This document shows positions 11,139 to 22,142 of a stretch of 64,000 nucleotides of DNA, piece after piece. Every line of letters starts with the position of its first letter. The first letter of the stretch is position 1. This DNA comes from Chinchilla lanigera (lineage: Eukaryota; Chordata; Mammalia; Rodentia; Chinchillidae): assembly GCF_000276665.1 (NCBI RefSeq), contig NW_004955405.1, positions 10,216,076 through 10,280,075 of the forward strand, in the 5' to 3' direction. The translations under genes were made by a program, and so were the position numbers. Below the pieces are notes generated by a model, which saw nothing but the letters and a program-made list of their open reading frames with translations, was not told the origin of the DNA and searched no databases.

Positions 11139-11915
11139 CTTTTTTTAAAATATAATTGCTCATTGGTACATTTAGTTAGACAAAATGGTCATATTCATCA
11201 TAAGGAATTTGTACCTGTACATATGTCAATGTCTCTATTTTTCCCAACCCCCTCTTTTCCCTTTAACCCATCTTCCCCTCCCTCTTTACAAAGCTTTGTT
11301 TCCATTTTATCCTTTTCTTAAAATCTTTTTTCCCTATCTTCCTTTTCCCTTTTCCCCACCCTACTTCTTCTCTCCTTTTGAGCAATTTCTTCTCATTTCA
11401 CAATACCTATTGTACATTTTGGTCCTCATTTGCTCTTTCAGTGTCTGATGCCAGGGAGACAATGTGATGTTTACATATGTGAGTCCAATTTATTTCCCTG
11501 AAGAGTATGGTCTCAAGGTGCATCCATTTATCTAGAAATGCCTCAAATTTATCCTTCTTTATGGCTGAGTAGTACTCCGTGATATAAAAAAAATTTTTCT
11601 TTATCCATTCCTCTACTGAAGGGCATTTGGGTTGTTTCCATGATTTAGCTGCTACAAATGTGCTGCTGTAAACATGGGTGCACATATATTAGTATGATGG
11701 TATGATGTTTTTAATTTTTTGGGAAGATACCCAGAAGGGAAATAGCTGGGTCAAATGGGACCTCCAATCCCAGTTGTTGTTATTGTTGTTGTTTTAGTAC
11801 TGGGAATGAAACTCAGGGCCTCAACTTGCCGGGCAGGCATTGTGCTGCTGAGCTATACCCCTGGCCCTAATCCTAGTTTTTTGAGGAATCTCCATACTGA
11901 TTTCCACAGTTATCT
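11139..11915 (-). mobile_element. L1 3' end (ORF2 C-terminal remnant plus 3' UTR), interrupted by an ID SINE
   Basis: On the minus strand the bases translate to a recognisable L1 ORF2 C-terminal segment, including SWKQPKCPSVEEWIKK and EYYSAIKKDKFEAFLDKW, followed by a pyrimidine-biased 3' UTR. The T-run near 11140 marks the element's poly(A) end on the plus strand. The element is 5'-truncated, as usual for L1. It continues on both sides of the SINE at 11776-11867, so it predates that insertion. A paralogous, older-looking copy lies at 17901-18415 in the same orientation. There is no intact ORF. Confidence 0.82.
11776..11867 (-). mobile_element. ID-like SINE nested in L1
   Basis: The reverse-strand ID body (GTACTGGGAATGAAACTCAGGG ... 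GCTGAGCTATACCCC) is flanked by near-identical 10-base duplications, AATCCCAGTT at 11766 and AATCCTAGTT at 11869. The L1 sequence resumes after it. Confidence 0.85.
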
Positions 11916-14309
11916 TTAGTTGCTGGTAAAGTAGAGACTAGCTCTACTAGCTTCTTCTCTACTTTATAACATCCAAGGTAGGTAAAAAAATTCCTAGTTT
12001 CTCTATTTTAACAATAATGCAGGCTTCTCAGTGATGTTTGAAAGCTCAGATATTAACCACAATCTCCTTATTTTTAATAAGAAGACACAAAGGTCCAGAA
12101 AGCTTAAATGATTTCTACATTCATTAACAAACAGTTATGCAGTCTTCACTATGTAGTACTTGGTAGTTGAGGGCCAGACTAAGTTGGGGAAAACTAGACC
12201 TGATAACTGAGTGCAGGCTCTAATTTCTGGTACTGAGTACGAGTGTGGTCACCATACTCCCTGCCACTCTTGGCCTGAGACCGTTCTTTGATGACCGAGG
12301 ACAGTCCCACAGGCAGCGCTGCTTTTGACCTCACTGGCTTAAGCGGTCGCCACACCTTATCTTTGCCCATTTGTCCCAGCGGGAACTTTGGAATGTGAAA
12401 GACACGGAGGCTTCCTTTGAGCCACAGGAGCTGCTCTCCCAGCGCGTACATTTCCAACCCACCGAGAGACTGCTGCTTTTAGAACCAACACAGTTTACCT
12501 GGCCGAAGTTAGTGCTTTTGGCATCTCTGTCCCTGAGGACTGTAAGGAATTTAGTTCCTCTGGGCTTGAGTGGGGGTTTGGGGGTGAGGGGTAGAGAACT
12601 GAATAGCAGCCGTTCTTCCCCCTGCATTATACAGTTCTCTGTTTCAACTGGATTTAAAAACCTTTGTCTTCAGATAATTCTCTGGCTCTGAGAATTGTTT
12701 GGAGCAGCCTCTCCCTGGTCTTCAAATTTCAGGTGAGGCATCTGGTGTGTAACTAAGGGATAAGCACAGAGAGCAATAAAAATCTTTTATTACTTATGTG
12801 AAGCCAAGTATGTGCAAATAAACAGCAAAGAAGGACAAATCAATTCAAGTGGGGAATGGTATTAACTCCCAAGGGGCTGTTACTCACCCTTTAAAAGCAA
12901 GAGTTGCTTAACATTTCACAAGTTAATGTTCATACCTTCATTTAGAACACAAATTTATAGTTATTGGTGACAACTGAAGGAGCATATTTCCTTAAAAGCT
13001 AAGCCTCTTATTGCAAATTATTTCAGTGTTATTACACAAAATCCTCCTTCAAGAATTCTATCACTGATACCTTCTGTGCGTAAAACCTGTGTGGAGAAAA
13101 TTCAGAAATATTGGAAAGAGACCTTCATAATCACCCTAGCCCAGGGGAATTCACTGCCCTAGATACAGTGCTGTTGGTTTATAGGGAATAAAGAAGGGCT
13201 CTACATTGAGGGGGTAGCTTTGCGTTTAGATAGGAAATGAGAAATTAGTAATACTAGCTTCCCTATGTGCTCATTGGATAATTTAGAGTTGGACAAAGAT
13301 CAACTTAGAAAAATGTTTTATCAGAGCAATACGTGCACTGGCTTCAGAGTGAAATAAGACTAGTATTGCTGAAACTGTAGTTATTTCTGGCATAGCTCTT
13401 CCCTCTGCGGAAGGAGCTACTTCCTGCTGTTTTGGTTCATTATTCTTGTACCGAGTCTGTATTTCTTAATAATATGCATACACTGCCATTGTGCATCAGT
13501 TTTAGATCTACCTCCTGCCTCATCCTCCAATATATTTATATCAGATTCTGTAACAATTTATATTTGTGTTTTCATTATTTTGATGATGCAATATTGTTCA
13601 CAGCTAGGCACGAGTGTGATTATATTTTCTGTAAATGTTTGCTGTTACCATTTTCTGAGCTCTGTTTCCTGCAGCTGATGGGACATTTTTTTGCTAGGCA
13701 CGCTACTTACTTTGTCAGGCCAATGACCGGAATCCTCCAGGCCTGGTCAGTGAGCATCTCTACTACCTGCACCTCTCTGACAGCAACTTTGTCTAGACTG
13801 ATTCCCTCTGGCTTCTACTCAACCTGACTGAACAGCAAAATGTGGGCTTCTACCATAGATTCATAGATTTGTAAGTGAGATTTAAAGAAGGTCAGAAGAG
13901 AGCATGATGTACAGGCTGGCGCCTTTAGATGCTGCAACTCAACATAGCTAACTGTGGACACTAAATAAAGACTGGCCGTAGAATCACAGTTGAGGTTTCC
14001 TGATCTCTTCATAAAGAAGCTGTGTACATTTGTATACCTCATTCAGAAACATACAAAACTCGGAACCACCATGTTTAGCCATCAGGCTTCTTTCGGCTGT
14101 TTCCTTCCCTTTTTCTTGCCTCTAGTTGAGGAAGGTCAAGCTCCTGCCTTCAGCTTCACTCCAGTCTCTATCACAGACGTGAAGAATAGCTCAACTAACC
14201 ACTGCCTCACAGCTATACACAGAGGGAGCCAAGACATGTGCAAGCATGTGCACACAGGCACACATCTTGAAGAACTAAATGTAAAGGGAATCAATGCATG
14301 TGCATGGGC
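11916..14309. other. Intergenic, no supported gene
   Basis: A reverse MIR trace may lie at 12050-12120. Bases 12200-12650 are relatively GC-rich, with overlapping ORFs on both strands but no exon signals that agree. The 131-codon ORF at 13432-13827 has no recognised domain. Confidence 0.4.
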
Positions 14310-14344
14310 TCACACACACGCACTCACACACACACACACACACT
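14310..14344 (+). repeat. (CA)n microsatellite
   Basis: An imperfect CACACA run with two interruptions. Confidence 0.9.
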
Positions 14345-14793
14345 TTGGTTTTCTATGGGTTGTTATTCTTCCCTCTCTGATTCTTTTTAGACATTGAGTA
14401 GACACATTGCATATACTTTAAACTTTGAGATGGGGACCTGTGAGGAAACATCACTTGATAAATGCTACTTGCTGTTTAGTCTTTGCTATGGAGATTAGGG
14501 CCATGCCAGAATGCTTCTTCTATTTCGTTGTGGCTAGAGGAATAGAGGGTAAAAAATAATGGAAGAATTAGCATGGAAGAGATCATGAGAAGCCTGAACT
14601 TTTTTCTGTTTCTACTTTTAAATCTTGGATAGAGGAAAAAATATCACATTCAATAGAGAATGCCAGTGACTCTGGATCATAAGCTAAGGACACGAACAGA
14701 AAAGTGCTGAGCAGTGATTACAATGAAAACCAAAACCTCTGCTGCTGTTTTCCTGCTGCTGCCCATGCTGGGCACAGGAATGACTCTTTGGTT

Positions 14794-14870
14794 TTTGGTA
14801 CCGGGAATCAAACTCAGGACCTTGCGCTTGCCAGGCAGATGCTTGTGCCACTGAGCTATATCCTGAGCCC
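14794..14870 (-). mobile_element. ID-like SINE
   Basis: The reverse ID body runs from TTGGTACCGGGAATCAAACT to GAGCTATATCCTGAGCCC. The target-site duplication AATGACTCTT is perfect at 14779 and 14875. Confidence 0.88.
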
Positions 14871-14884
14871 CAGCAATGACTCTT

Positions 14885-15429
14885 AAACGACAAAGCTGTG
14901 AGGCCTTTCAGGACAGAGACTCCTGGACTTTCTTTCAGGCTGTATTTAGTCTAATAAAAAGTGAACTGGGATTTTCTTTCCAAAACTTTTACCTTAAAAG
15001 GCATGATTTACAAAAGGAAAAACAAAGCCTAGAAATACATTCGAATCTTCACTAAAAGGAAAAAAAGTTTGTCTGCGCATTGGAATGAATATATTTGAGG
15101 ACAGAATCCTTGACCCATGAACCAAATGTGAACGGTCCACAAAGGAACCAAAGATCAAACAATTGTCAGTGAGTGTGAAGCACTAAGTTTAGGAGAAAAT
15201 GCTAATAAACTGGCACTGCATGCACTGGGCCTACTTAGCAGGTGTGATCCTTCGCCTGGAAAGGGATGTCTCATTATCTCAGCCAATGCTTGGCCCTTGT
15301 TCTTGACTCTTAATGCTCTGGCTCTGCTTTTGATGAGAAAATTTTAGATTATAATCTGGCTTTCTATGTGTCATTTCTTATAGGGAGCAAATAGTGTGTG
15401 TTAGCGAGGTAGAAGATTAGCACAAAATC
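14885..15429. other. Intergenic, nothing recognised
   Basis: Unique AT-rich sequence between a SINE and an LTR. No exon or repeat was recognised. Confidence 0.45.
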
Positions 15430-15833
15430 TGTTGAAGTTATGGAGACCCAGGACACATGCGCAGAACACAACATCCAGGATGACTCTGCAGTTCGTGAGA
15501 ACTGCATGCAGAACCAATCAGAAAAGTGCTATTTTCAATTCTTCACTGACATCTGGTGCAAAGTCACATGAGTCTTCAATAAGACAGTTTAAGTCTGGCC
15601 CCAGGCCAAGTGAGTTTTTGATGGGGCAACTGTCCCAGTGCCTTATTTGCATGCTAGAGAACCCAGTCTAGGAATTCTGGATACAGAAGACCCCTTCCGT
15701 TATCGTGGGGCTGCTATAAGTCTGTTCACCAGCCTCCTCTTACTCTGCAGATCATCCTTCTGTTTTACCTTCAATAAATGTACATTCCCCCCACCTTTCT
15801 GGGTGTCTTGTCCAATTCGTTTTTAGGACACCA
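15430..15833 (+). mobile_element. Endogenous-retrovirus LTR (solo or 5' LTR)
   Basis: The layout is LTR-like. It starts with TG and has an AATCAGAAAAG (CCAAT-type) region and a CTATAAG near 15714. AATAAA lies at 15773, then a pyrimidine-rich U5 (CCCCCCACCTTTCTGGGTGTC) ending ACACCA. The run after it (TCTGAAAAAATTTCCCCAGG) looks like leader sequence. No gag, pol or env coding is visible downstream, so the proviral body is absent or decayed. It is an old, non-functional copy and its class (ERV1 versus ERVK) is not settled. Confidence 0.65.
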
Positions 15834-17292
15834 AAAATCTGAAAAAATTTCCCCAGGACCCATTATCCAGGAACATGAACAACTGCTGTGAACATCCCAG
15901 GTGGCCTGGTGGTTTTGGTCCTCACTGCGCATGGCCAGCATTTGTGCGTCACTTGTATGACAGTTGGGTTTGCATGAGCCTGACCACCAAGAGCACGCTA
16001 TAGAGAGCTGGCATGTTACGGTGCACTAACAAAATCAAATTTATCAGCCTACGCATCTGACATAACCAAATTTATTTCCCTTTCCCACTGCAAGCCTGTT
16101 CCTACCGCGTGCGGAATCTAGGGCAAACGAACAATGGAAGGCTCAGGTTGTTTCTTGCCTTGCTTACTCTGACCGCTTCCCTGCACATCAGGGGCTCTGT
16201 AAGGTGTGCGAGGCCCCTGGCCAGCATGGTCCATCACGCCCTGACTGCCCAACAGACACTCCCAGACCATCTCTCAGGTCTCAGGCTATGTAAATGGCAA
16301 TGGCTGCCGTTGGGAGGACAGACCCGAGGAGGGTCAGGCAGGACTTGATACTTTCTCAAGGCTATTTGGTGATGGTCTGGGGAAGAACGTCTGATCTCCA
16401 GGTGGAAAATCTCATTGTCTGAGGGACTTCTTACCTTTTGGAGAGGGGGTCTGGTCAGAGGAAGCCTAGAGTGGAGCCCACAGCAGGAGACCTAGCTGCC
16501 CAGCCTTCATGGTGATACCACTCATGGTACTGGTCATCTTTTCTCTACTCTAGAGACCTGCAGGAGTGATCGTGTTGCTTCTTCAGATGTCTCTTTATCT
16601 CAGCTTTTCAAAACTGCAATAGTTTCTAAAATAACTTATTTTGTCAAATTGCGAATTAGGGAAGATCTGACTCGAAATAGTAGACTACAAAGGAAGTTGT
16701 ATCTTGCTTGAAGTCTTGTACTCCCGAGAACTGGAATTCACTTTGGGCTTCTTTATTCACTCTAATCCAGGTTCTTCATATTGCAGTCCTTGGTCACAAC
16801 CTTATTTGTTTTAATTACGGGATCAAGGACAGAAAAAAACCTAATGAACCCAAATAATATATGACTCAGGAAAACTAGGGCACAGTGTCAGCAAATGACA
16901 TTCAAATAATTTAAAATAATCTAATCTTCCAGAGCTCTGTACTTGACTGTTGGAAACAAGAATTTGAAAGGAACAAAGTGGAACCTATTTGCTTATAAAT
17001 GTGCCTTTGGGCAGAATGATTGCAAAAAGAATCACATTTTCTTCCAAGAGACTTCGCTGCGCAAATACTCCATCCAGCTTGCTCACAGATAAAAGCCATA
17101 GAGCTGGATTCACTGTGCGGCCAGAAAGGACTCAACCTGCTCAGCCAGTTGGTCTATCATCTGGATTATGCTGGGGGAGAGGAAGAGGAAGAGGAAGAAC
17201 AGCATAAGGTACCACAGCCCTTCATCAACTGCTGATAGAAGACGCCTCAAGTGGAGAGGACAGCAGTGTTGGCAAAGTTCTGGGTGGGATAA
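15834..17292. other. Region after the LTR; possible decayed leader, otherwise unique
   Basis: Bases 15834-16450 may be retroviral leader or internal sequence, but no protein motif is visible. Beyond about 16500 the sequence looks unique and AT-rich. A 79-codon ORF at 16109-16348 is not supported by anything else. Confidence 0.35.
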
Positions 17293-17309
17293 AAGACTGG
17301 CCTGCTTTT

Positions 17310-17407
17310 TTTGTTTGTTTTTCTTTTTTTTTTGGTACTGGGAATCGAACTCAGGACCTTGCACTTGCTAGGCAGGCACTTATGCCACTGAGCTATATCC
17401 CCAGCCC
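17310..17407 (-). mobile_element. ID-like SINE
   Basis: The reverse ID body begins TTTGGTACTGGGAATCGAAC and ends TATATCCCCAGCCC. It is flanked by 17-base duplications at 17293 and 17408 (AAGACTGGCCTGCTTTT / AAGACTGGCTTGCTTTT, one mismatch). Confidence 0.92.
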
Positions 17408-17689
17408 AAGACTGGCTTGCTTTTATGACACTGAAATACCTGAAGAGGTATGAGAACAGGGAGGTCTGGCCTTCTTGGCCATTCATTCCATTTTATTTCT
17501 TGTTAGTCATCCATGCAGCAAATATTATGTACCTGTTAAATGGAAAGCATTGTTCAACAAGAGACCACTTTGACAGATTCATTTCTTTTACTGTTTTCTC
17601 ATCTCTCTATCTCCATCCCTTCTTCAGCTCCATCAGCAGGGAGCTGGTGTAATGACTGGCCCCCTCCGCCCGGCCTTGCTTTCCTCACG

Positions 17690-17775
17690 TGCAAGGAAGG
17701 GGTCGTATTAGTGCTCACCTCATGCTGGTGACTTGCACACACTAAGCTCCCAATAAATGTTAAGTGTGAATACTA
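17690..17775 (+). mobile_element. MIR/L2 3' tail fragment
   Basis: Landmarks are CACTAAGCTCCCAATAAATG and a following TACTATTATGAA. Too short to choose between MIR and L2. Confidence 0.45.
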
Positions 17776-17900
17776 TTATGAAATAATCATAATTTGCTGT
17801 GGAAAGGCTGTGGAAGATAATTTAGGGGCCACATTTATGAAAAAGTAACATGAGCTAGAAATGAATCTAGGATATGCTGGTCCCTTCTGATGTTTTAAAT

Positions 17901-18415
17901 TTCTTTTTTTAAATTAAAAAAGTCATTAGTACACATCTGTAGTACGTAATATTTACATTCCTTGTGTGAAGTGGTTACACACACGTAATACATCCTAACT
18001 CCTTATTTCCCTCCGTCTTTTGATCCATTTGAGAAAGATCTATTTCCTTAGTTCCTACTATTTATCTCTTATTTTGCTCTTTATATGTTGGGTTTCTCAT
18101 AGAAAAGAATCCTGCAATATTTAAGCTTGTGTGTCTGATTTATTTCATTTGATATTTTGGTCTCAAGATGCATCATTTTTCCTACAAATGACTTAAGTTT
18201 ATCCTTCTTTGTGGCAGAGTAGTACTCCACTTTGTGTAAATACCATATTTTCTTCAAGCATTCAGCTGTTGTACATATAAAGGCTGCTTTCAAGATTTAG
18301 CTATTAGGAATTGTGCTGCTAAAAACATGTGCATGCATGTATCACAGTAATATGATGTCTTGAACTCTTTGGGGAAGATGCCTACAAGGAGAATAGCCGG
18401 GCCAAATGTTTTATA
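17901..18415 (-). mobile_element. L1 3' end (reverse), diverged
   Basis: It is paralogous to the copy at 11139-11915. The minus-strand translation contains EYYSATKKDKLKSFVGK and HLETKISNEINQTH, the L1 ORF2 C-terminus, with stops and frameshifts. The T-rich start near 17905 is the reverse of the poly(A) end. Truncated and dead. Confidence 0.78.
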
Positions 18416-19041
18416 TTTCCTAAGCATGAAGAAACCAACAATATCATTGAGCATGTGGTATGCAAGGCAATAAACAAAGCTTTTTGAATGGGTAACAATC
18501 CTGGGGCTTTGGAGGTTTTTCTCCACCCTTAGATTCAGTGGCTGGGGCCCTACAAAAGCAATTAACAGAGGAAAAAAAGGTTCATTTCATATGCATATGG
18601 GGGCCTCACAGAAGTGAGGTTAAAACCTCAAAGGGGCACTCAGCCCTGATAGCTCGTATGACATTTTAACAAAGAGTGATAAATTGAGAAGATGTGACAA
18701 GTCAGAGGGAGAGGGGTCGCTCCTCTGTGGGAGGTCAGTTTGAGGAAGGTGGATTTGTGTGGGAAGCCAGCTGCAGATGCGGGTGGTTTTAGTAAGGTTT
18801 GTTATGCAGATTCATCTTGGTGGTCTCAGACTGGTACAGAAAGGGTTGTTTCTGGTAATCAAGAAACGTTCAGTTTTTTATGATACAAAAGAGGGAAAAG
18901 GAATACTTTCCCAAAGGGAAATTATTTCCCATTTTTAGGCAAATAGGGGATAGTAGAGAATCTTTCCTTTGTCTACTGTTTCTTCGTTGCTTTCACCTCA
19001 AATTAATTCTTATGCCAAGTTGGCATATTTTGAGGTAACAA
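18416..19041. other. Intergenic, nothing recognised
   Basis: No repeat or exon was recognised between the L1 remnant and the TTTC array. Confidence 0.45.
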
Positions 19042-19055
19042 CTTTCTTTCTTTTC

Positions 19056-19121
<66 letters not shown>

Positions 19122-19196
19122 TTCCTTCCTTCCTTCCTTCCTTTCTTTCTTTCCTTCTTTCTCTTCCTTCCTTCTTTTCTTTCTTTTATTTTTCTT
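19042..19196 (+). repeat. (TTTC)n / (TTCC)n tetranucleotide array
   Basis: More than 25 TTTC units grade into TTCC and back to TTTC, giving a pure pyrimidine strand of about 150 bases. The ORFs over it (Phe/Leu/Ser runs, or Lys/Glu/Arg runs on the other strand) are translation artefacts. It abuts the B1-dID element at 19197, whose reverse A-tail probably seeded it. Confidence 0.95.
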
Positions 19197-19410
19197 TTTT
19201 CAGTGTCTAGAACTGAACTCCGTGTCTTCACTCTAAGCTCTGCCCCTAGCCCTTGGTTTTTTGCTTTGTTTTGAATTTTTTTTGGAGGCAGGGTCTTGCT
19301 AAGTTGCTAAGTTGCTCAGGATGGTGATAGTGGTGGGACTTGAACTTGTCAACCTCCTGCCCCAGCCTCCCAGAAGCTTGGGGTTACCAGTGTATACCAC
19401 TACATTTGAC
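19197..19410 (-). mobile_element. B1-dID composite SINE (reverse)
   Basis: On the plus strand the reverse ID half (CTAGAACTGAACTCCGTGTC ... CTCTGCCCCTAGCCC) precedes the reverse B1 half (GAGGCAGGGTCTTGCTAAG ... CCAGCCTCCCAGAAG). The order matches the B1-dID dimer. Confidence 0.78.
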
Positions 19411-19839
19411 AGAGGTGATATAGTCCTGATTCTCTTCATTACACTCTAGAAAACTGGAACTATTGTAGAAACTAGCTACAGAATCCTGGCTTTTTCTAAC
19501 TCATCAATCTAAATTCTCAGTCCAGTTTCCTCTCATCAGATTTTTCAGTTAGTTTCACTGTTTTGCTGAAAGTTTTTGCAAGTCTAGATGACTGGGTTTG
19601 CCCACTTCACAGAGCGCTCCACAGAGATCTTTGACAGGTTCTTCATTTCCCACGGAATGTCTTTAAATGTGTTTTATCTTGGGAAGGAGTATCTGGGACA
19701 ATCTGCACATTGATGCCCAGTCAAAAAAATTGTTTCTATCAATGCATACACACAATACACAGAAACTAGAAGCTGGAGCAAATACGAAGATGAATTCAGA
19801 ATATTGAATACAGATATTCTAATAGTAAGATACAGAAAT

Positions 19840-19905
19840 AGACAGGTGTGGCTTAGTGATAAAGCACTTGCCTAGCATGCATAAGGCCCTAGGTTCAATC
19901 CCCAG
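19840..19905 (+). mobile_element. ID-like SINE (short)
   Basis: GTGGCTTAGTGATAAAGCAC, then TTGCCTAGCATGC and GGTTCAATCCCC give clear Pol III A and B boxes. The tail has become the CA run at 19911-19935. Confidence 0.85.
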
Positions 19906-19910
19906 GTCAG

Positions 19911-19935
19911 AAACACACACACTCACACACACACC
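19911..19935 (+). repeat. (CA)n microsatellite
   Basis: A short CACACA run directly follows the ID SINE and probably derives from its tail. Confidence 0.85.
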
Positions 19936-20314
19936 ATGCAAACATTCTCCCCTTCAGCATAAAGACTGTATAGACTGACCCCTGTTGGGATATAGTCTGA
20001 ATTCCTTTGCATGGGAGAAATCTGGTGCAGTTGCTGACAATGATTCCTAGACACAACTGGCCCAGGCATGGGACACTGCAGCCATCCTGCTGCCCCACTG
20101 CCTGGGAGGAACTGCCTGAAGGAGGAGCCAATGCAGCGGGAAGCAGAGGGAAGACGGGAAACCAGGACCTGAAAATGCAATGACCAAGAACTCAGCTAGG
20201 CTTAAAGCCAGACCTATCCCTCCTAGATTTTTCAGACACATAAGTCAAAATGTTCCCACTTTTTCTTAACCATTTTGAGTGTTAGCTTGTTTTTTTTCCA
20301 TTCCATAATGCACT

Positions 20315-20425
20315 TTCTGTTCTCCATGTATCAACATTTACCCGAATCTTTAAGCACAGTTTAAATGCACCTGTCTACCAAGCCTTCCTGAATCCCTGAA
20401 ACTTTCCTTATTCCCTCTAGGCAGA
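20315..20425 (+). mobile_element. L2 fragment (probable)
   Basis: AAGCACAGTTTAAATGCACC followed by AAGCCTTCCTGAATCCCTG resembles the L2 3' region motif (TCAAATGTCACC ... GGCCTTCCCTGACC). Diverged. Confidence 0.45.
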
Positions 20426-20879
20426 ATGGTGTCTGCAAGCCTCCCTTCCTCCCCTCTTCTGTCCTGGTCAATTGGCCCTTCGTACATGACCCTTACCAAC
20501 TTCGCCTTGGACCGTTAAGTGCCTAGGGAATCTGAAAGCGAATCATGTGGTACAATCGGTGCAATCATTACAATCATAGCTGCACCTGCTACAACACCCA
20601 CGGGCTCTGTGGTATCTTCCCTAATCGGATGCGAACAGCTCAAGACAAAGATCTTGGTTTTTGCTGTTGTCCTATTGTGCCCATCTTGGTAAGTAGCTGT
20701 CCCATCTATGAGAAATATGGCCTGTTTCCAGACCTACTTTTGAGCTGGTTACCTTACCCCACTGCCCTCCTCTTCCCTTAATTAGGGGACTGGCAGTCCC
20801 TTTGATGTAGGGGAAAGAAACTCTCAGCCAGCTAGATGTCTGGGATGAGTTCGTGTTCTCTAAAATCAAAGAATGAATT

Positions 20880-21435
20880 TTAGGAACAACAGGTTAAGAG
20901 CAGAATATATTTAAGCGGGGAAAGAAAGCTTCTGTCCGAGAGAGACAGAAGGGGACCTGAGTGGGTTGCCAAGGACCCTGCCTTTTCTAGGGATTTTTAT
21001 ATGGCACATCCTCAACATGAGGGGGATCCAAGGTGGGAAACATGGGAAATTGCAAAGTGGGCATGAGATGGGACAAAACTACAGTCAACCAATAAGATTA
21101 TGAGTATAATTGTTCAGGTAAAATTGATTAACTCAGGATCAAAAAGAAGAGCGAGTCATGTGGCAAGGAGGCATGAGAACAAAGCAGGGTTTTTTGCTGT
21201 AGAGGGTTGGGTCAGCGACTCTTCCTCGCTTCCTTAGGGTGATAGAGACCTATTTAGAATATCAATCCCTGATGTTTATCCTTAGAGAGGTATGTGGGTG
21301 TATTTGTTTTATCTTTTGTCCTGAGGTGTGGCCCACAGCTGAGGTATCAATCTCCCCCACAGCTGCAAGGCATCTCATCTTCTGCGCTGGCTCCTTCGAG
21401 GGCCTGGCCCTGCCTGACTGCCTATAATATTTCTA
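20880..21435 (-). mobile_element. Possible LTR fragment (reverse)
   Basis: The plus strand shows a GAGCAGAATATATTTAAGC start followed by GGGGAAAGAAAGCTTCTG and GAGAGAGACAGAAGGGG. It then has long GGG-rich and AACCAATAAGA stretches, as seen when a gamma-type LTR is read backwards. No clear TG...CA ends were found, so this is a weak call. Confidence 0.32.
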
Positions 21436-21939
21436 TCTAACTCAGCTGCCTACAACACCTTGGCTTCCTTCCTAAGCTCAGGTCTTTTTCTTGCCCTGCA
21501 AATATGTTGGAATCTGGACTTCCTACATCTACCCTATTCTGCTGGTGCTTGATCAGGGAATAAACATGCAGACCCATTAACTGACTCCTTCTCCTCTCTG
21601 GAGCCAGAATTGGGTAATGCTTTCAGACAGAATAACATTGCTATTAGGGTTTATGTTGCCTGCAAATGATTGATTTTGCAGAATGACACCAAGTAACTCC
21701 TATTCACTAGCCGCAAAAAAGTCCCTTTTCCACCAAATCTGTAGTTGCCTTTTCTTTCCCGAGAGGCTGTCTAAGGGGTTAACCACTGACAAAATCTTTC
21801 ATTCAAATGAATGTACTCCAAAGAGTTTATGGAAACAGTATTGTATCCAGATGTTCATCTAAGATGTCCTTGAGCAAATGGGAAAATGAAACAATATGAT
21901 TTAATAGAATCAAGATGCATATAAGCAGAAAGGATTAAA

Positions 21940-22142
21940 GGCTTTTAGACAATAGCCTGGGTTATGACTCCATTTCTGCCACTAAATAGGTACCTGATTT
22001 GGGCAAATCACATAATTTTTTGGTGTTCTTCTCCATAAGAATGAATTAATAATAAGGCACTTTATTACACTGAGTTGTGATAATGATCAAATTGGCTGGT
22101 GCACAGTTGCAGCCTCGTGAAGATTTCATCACTGTTATTACT
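21940..22142 (+). mobile_element. MIR SINE
   Basis: The order of landmarks is GGGTTATGACTCCATTTCTGCC, then GATTTGGGCAAATCACATAA, CATAAGAATGAATTAATAATAAGG, and a tail CACTGTTATTACTTAG (quoted in part). This is a fairly complete MIR. Confidence 0.65.

Noticed and set aside
11407..11685. 92-codon minus-strand ORF
   Set aside because: It is the decayed L1 ORF2 C-terminus, not a host gene.
13432..13827. 131-codon plus-strand ORF as a gene
   Set aside because: Its codons are AT-driven, with Phe/Leu/Cys/Ser-rich residues and no exon boundaries or family match.
19010..19274. ORFs on both strands (about 100 and 73 codons)
   Set aside because: They translate the TTTC array: Phe/Leu/Ser runs one way and Lys/Glu/Arg runs the other.
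19840..19905. tRNA gene
   Set aside because: A and B boxes are present, but the sequence is an ID SINE with no cloverleaf acceptor stem, and it belongs to a repeat family seen many times here.
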